Shown here one piece after another: positions 62,283-64,000 of a stretch of DNA of 64,000 nt (positions are counted from its first letter, which is position 1; each line of letters begins with the position of its first letter). The stretch is from Belnapia moabensis DSM 16746 (lineage in GTDB: Bacteria > Pseudomonadota > Alphaproteobacteria > Acetobacterales > Acetobacteraceae). A model generated the notes under the pieces. That model saw nothing but the letters and a program-made list of their open reading frames with translations. It was not told the DNA's origin and ran no database searches. A program made the translations under genes and the position numbers. The DNA lies in NCBI RefSeq assembly GCF_000745835.1, contig NZ_JQKB01000016.1:50192-114191 (forward strand), read 5' to 3'.

Positions 62283-62630
62283 TTGCCCGACCCCGACCCC
62301 AGCCAGGACGGCGCCGCCTGGTTCCGCGCCGAGCTCGCTTCCCTCGGCGAGACCCATGGCAGCCTCGCCCGGCTGATGAAGCGCTGCGGCGACGACAGGA
62401 CGCCGCGCAACATCCTCCGCTCGATCCAACGCATGGGAGCCGGCGATGTCCGGGTGTCCGGCGAGATGCGGGTCCTGCTGCACGTCCTGGCGCAGGCCCG
62501 GCGGCGGAATGCGGAGGAGTGGAGCGGACGACGAGGTTCGAACTCGCGACATTCAGATTGGAAATCTGACGCTCTACCAGCTGAGCTACGTCCGCCCACG
62601 ATGCAGGGCCAGGACGCCACCCGGCGTTGA
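62283..62630 (+). CDS. Hypothetical protein overlapping antisense to tRNA-Gly
   Basis: A 115-aa reading with TTG start and GGAG 8 bases upstream. Residues 1-75 look real: GAAWFRAELASLGETHGSLARLMKRCGDDRTPRNILRSIQRMG, resembling small helical, possibly HTH proteins of alphaproteobacteria, and MRVLLHVLAQARR. The last 30 residues run through the complement of the tRNA-Gly and are unlikely to be a conserved domain, so the natural C-terminus may be lost or the tail is tolerated read-through. Function unknown. Confidence 0.5.
   Translation: MPDPDPSQDGAAWFRAELASLGETHGSLARLMKRCGDDRTPRNILRSIQRMGAGDVRVSGEMRVLLHVLAQARRRNAEEWSGRRGSNSRHSDWKSDALPAELRPPTMQGQDATRR
62520..62595 (-). tRNA. tRNA-Gly (anticodon TCC)
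   Basis: A 76-nt cloverleaf with encoded CCA. Acceptor GCGGACG/CGTCCGC, D-arm GCTC/GAGC, anticodon stem TCAGA/TCTGA with loop TTTCCAA (anticodon TCC, codon GGA), T-arm GCGAG-TTCGAAC-CTCGT. It lies on the strand opposite tuf; alphaproteobacterial tuf copies often have tRNA genes beside them. Confidence 0.96.
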
Positions 62631-62809
62631 CCCCGATCACGCTTCCTGATAGGGCCAGCCGCGCCGGCCGGCAAGGGTGCTGGCTGGTATTGCCGAGAAT
62701 TGTGCCTATATCCCGCGTGGTTTTGCGGGGGAATTCAGGCGGCGGCTCCCTGTCCGCCGGACGGGCCTCGGGCAAGCGACACGACCAGACGGGATAGCGG
62801 AGCCGGGCA

Positions 62810-63997
<1,188 letters not shown>

Positions 63998-64000
63998 GCC

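Noticed and set aside
62684..62712. Promoter of tuf with TTGCCG and TATATC boxes
   Set aside because: The spacer between the two is only about 11 bases, too short for a sigma-70 promoter; with 17 bases the -35 does not match.

Overview
The window is high-GC, densely packed alphaproteobacterial chromosome. DUF1013/TrcR, DUF1192, YdcH-type DUF465 proteins, an alphaproteobacterial OmpA-barrel pair, a ROSE-like thermometer before hsp20 and nine periplasmic-type substrate-binding proteins together suggest Acetobacteraceae (Roseomonas-like). That placement is inference from gene content; there is no rRNA here. I see no IS element, prophage, CRISPR array or rRNA.

Layout. 0-14 kb is mostly core: an MFS exporter, the ribosomal block rplU-rpmA-obgE, a tightly overlapped yggT-DUF167-folD-EamA operon, tRNA-Ala(CGC), a GNAT-NUDIX fusion, two tandem OmpA-type outer-membrane proteins, purEK, two DUF465 proteins, trcR, hsp20 and rpmE. 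14-18.8 kb is a complete branched-chain-type ABC importer (livJ-like SBP, livH, livM, livG, livF). 18.9-29 kb is a mosaic of orphan binding proteins, pdxY, a VOC protein, CsbD, an AEC transporter, a luciferase-like monooxygenase and an amidase. 29-38 kb is a catabolic region: an IlvD/Edd-type sugar-acid dehydratase, a GntR regulator, a DctPQM TRAP importer, then an operon encoding a split ComDE-like TPP decarboxylase, a D-2-hydroxyacid dehydrogenase and an MmgE/PrpD protein. 38-40.5 kb holds eutBC overlapped with arfB.

40.6-50.9 kb is aromatic metabolism: an SDR and a shikimate/quinate dehydrogenase, two TctC/Bug binding proteins, and an IclR-flanked operon of MhpA-like hydroxylase, DUF2783, metallo-hydrolase fold protein, homogentisate dioxygenase and fumarylacetoacetase. 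51-59.7 kb has a Baeyer-Villiger monooxygenase, two transglutaminase-like proteins, a Lin0512 pair, a peptide-type SBP, a second flavin monooxygenase and a truncated opine-dehydrogenase-like pseudogene. 59.7-64 kb returns to core functions: ilvD, crcB behind a fluoride riboswitch, tRNA-Gly(TCC) and tuf.

The most interesting signals are regulatory. A 12-bp palindrome occurs at the gntR/dehydratase divergence and, nearly intact, before the TRAP operon. An inverted repeat is shared by both ompA paralogs at matching distances. A ROSE-like hairpin precedes hsp20. The crcB leader combines a fluoride aptamer with a Shine-Dalgarno-sequestering stem. Functionally, the 29-38 kb cluster is the best candidate for an undescribed hydroxy-acid pathway.
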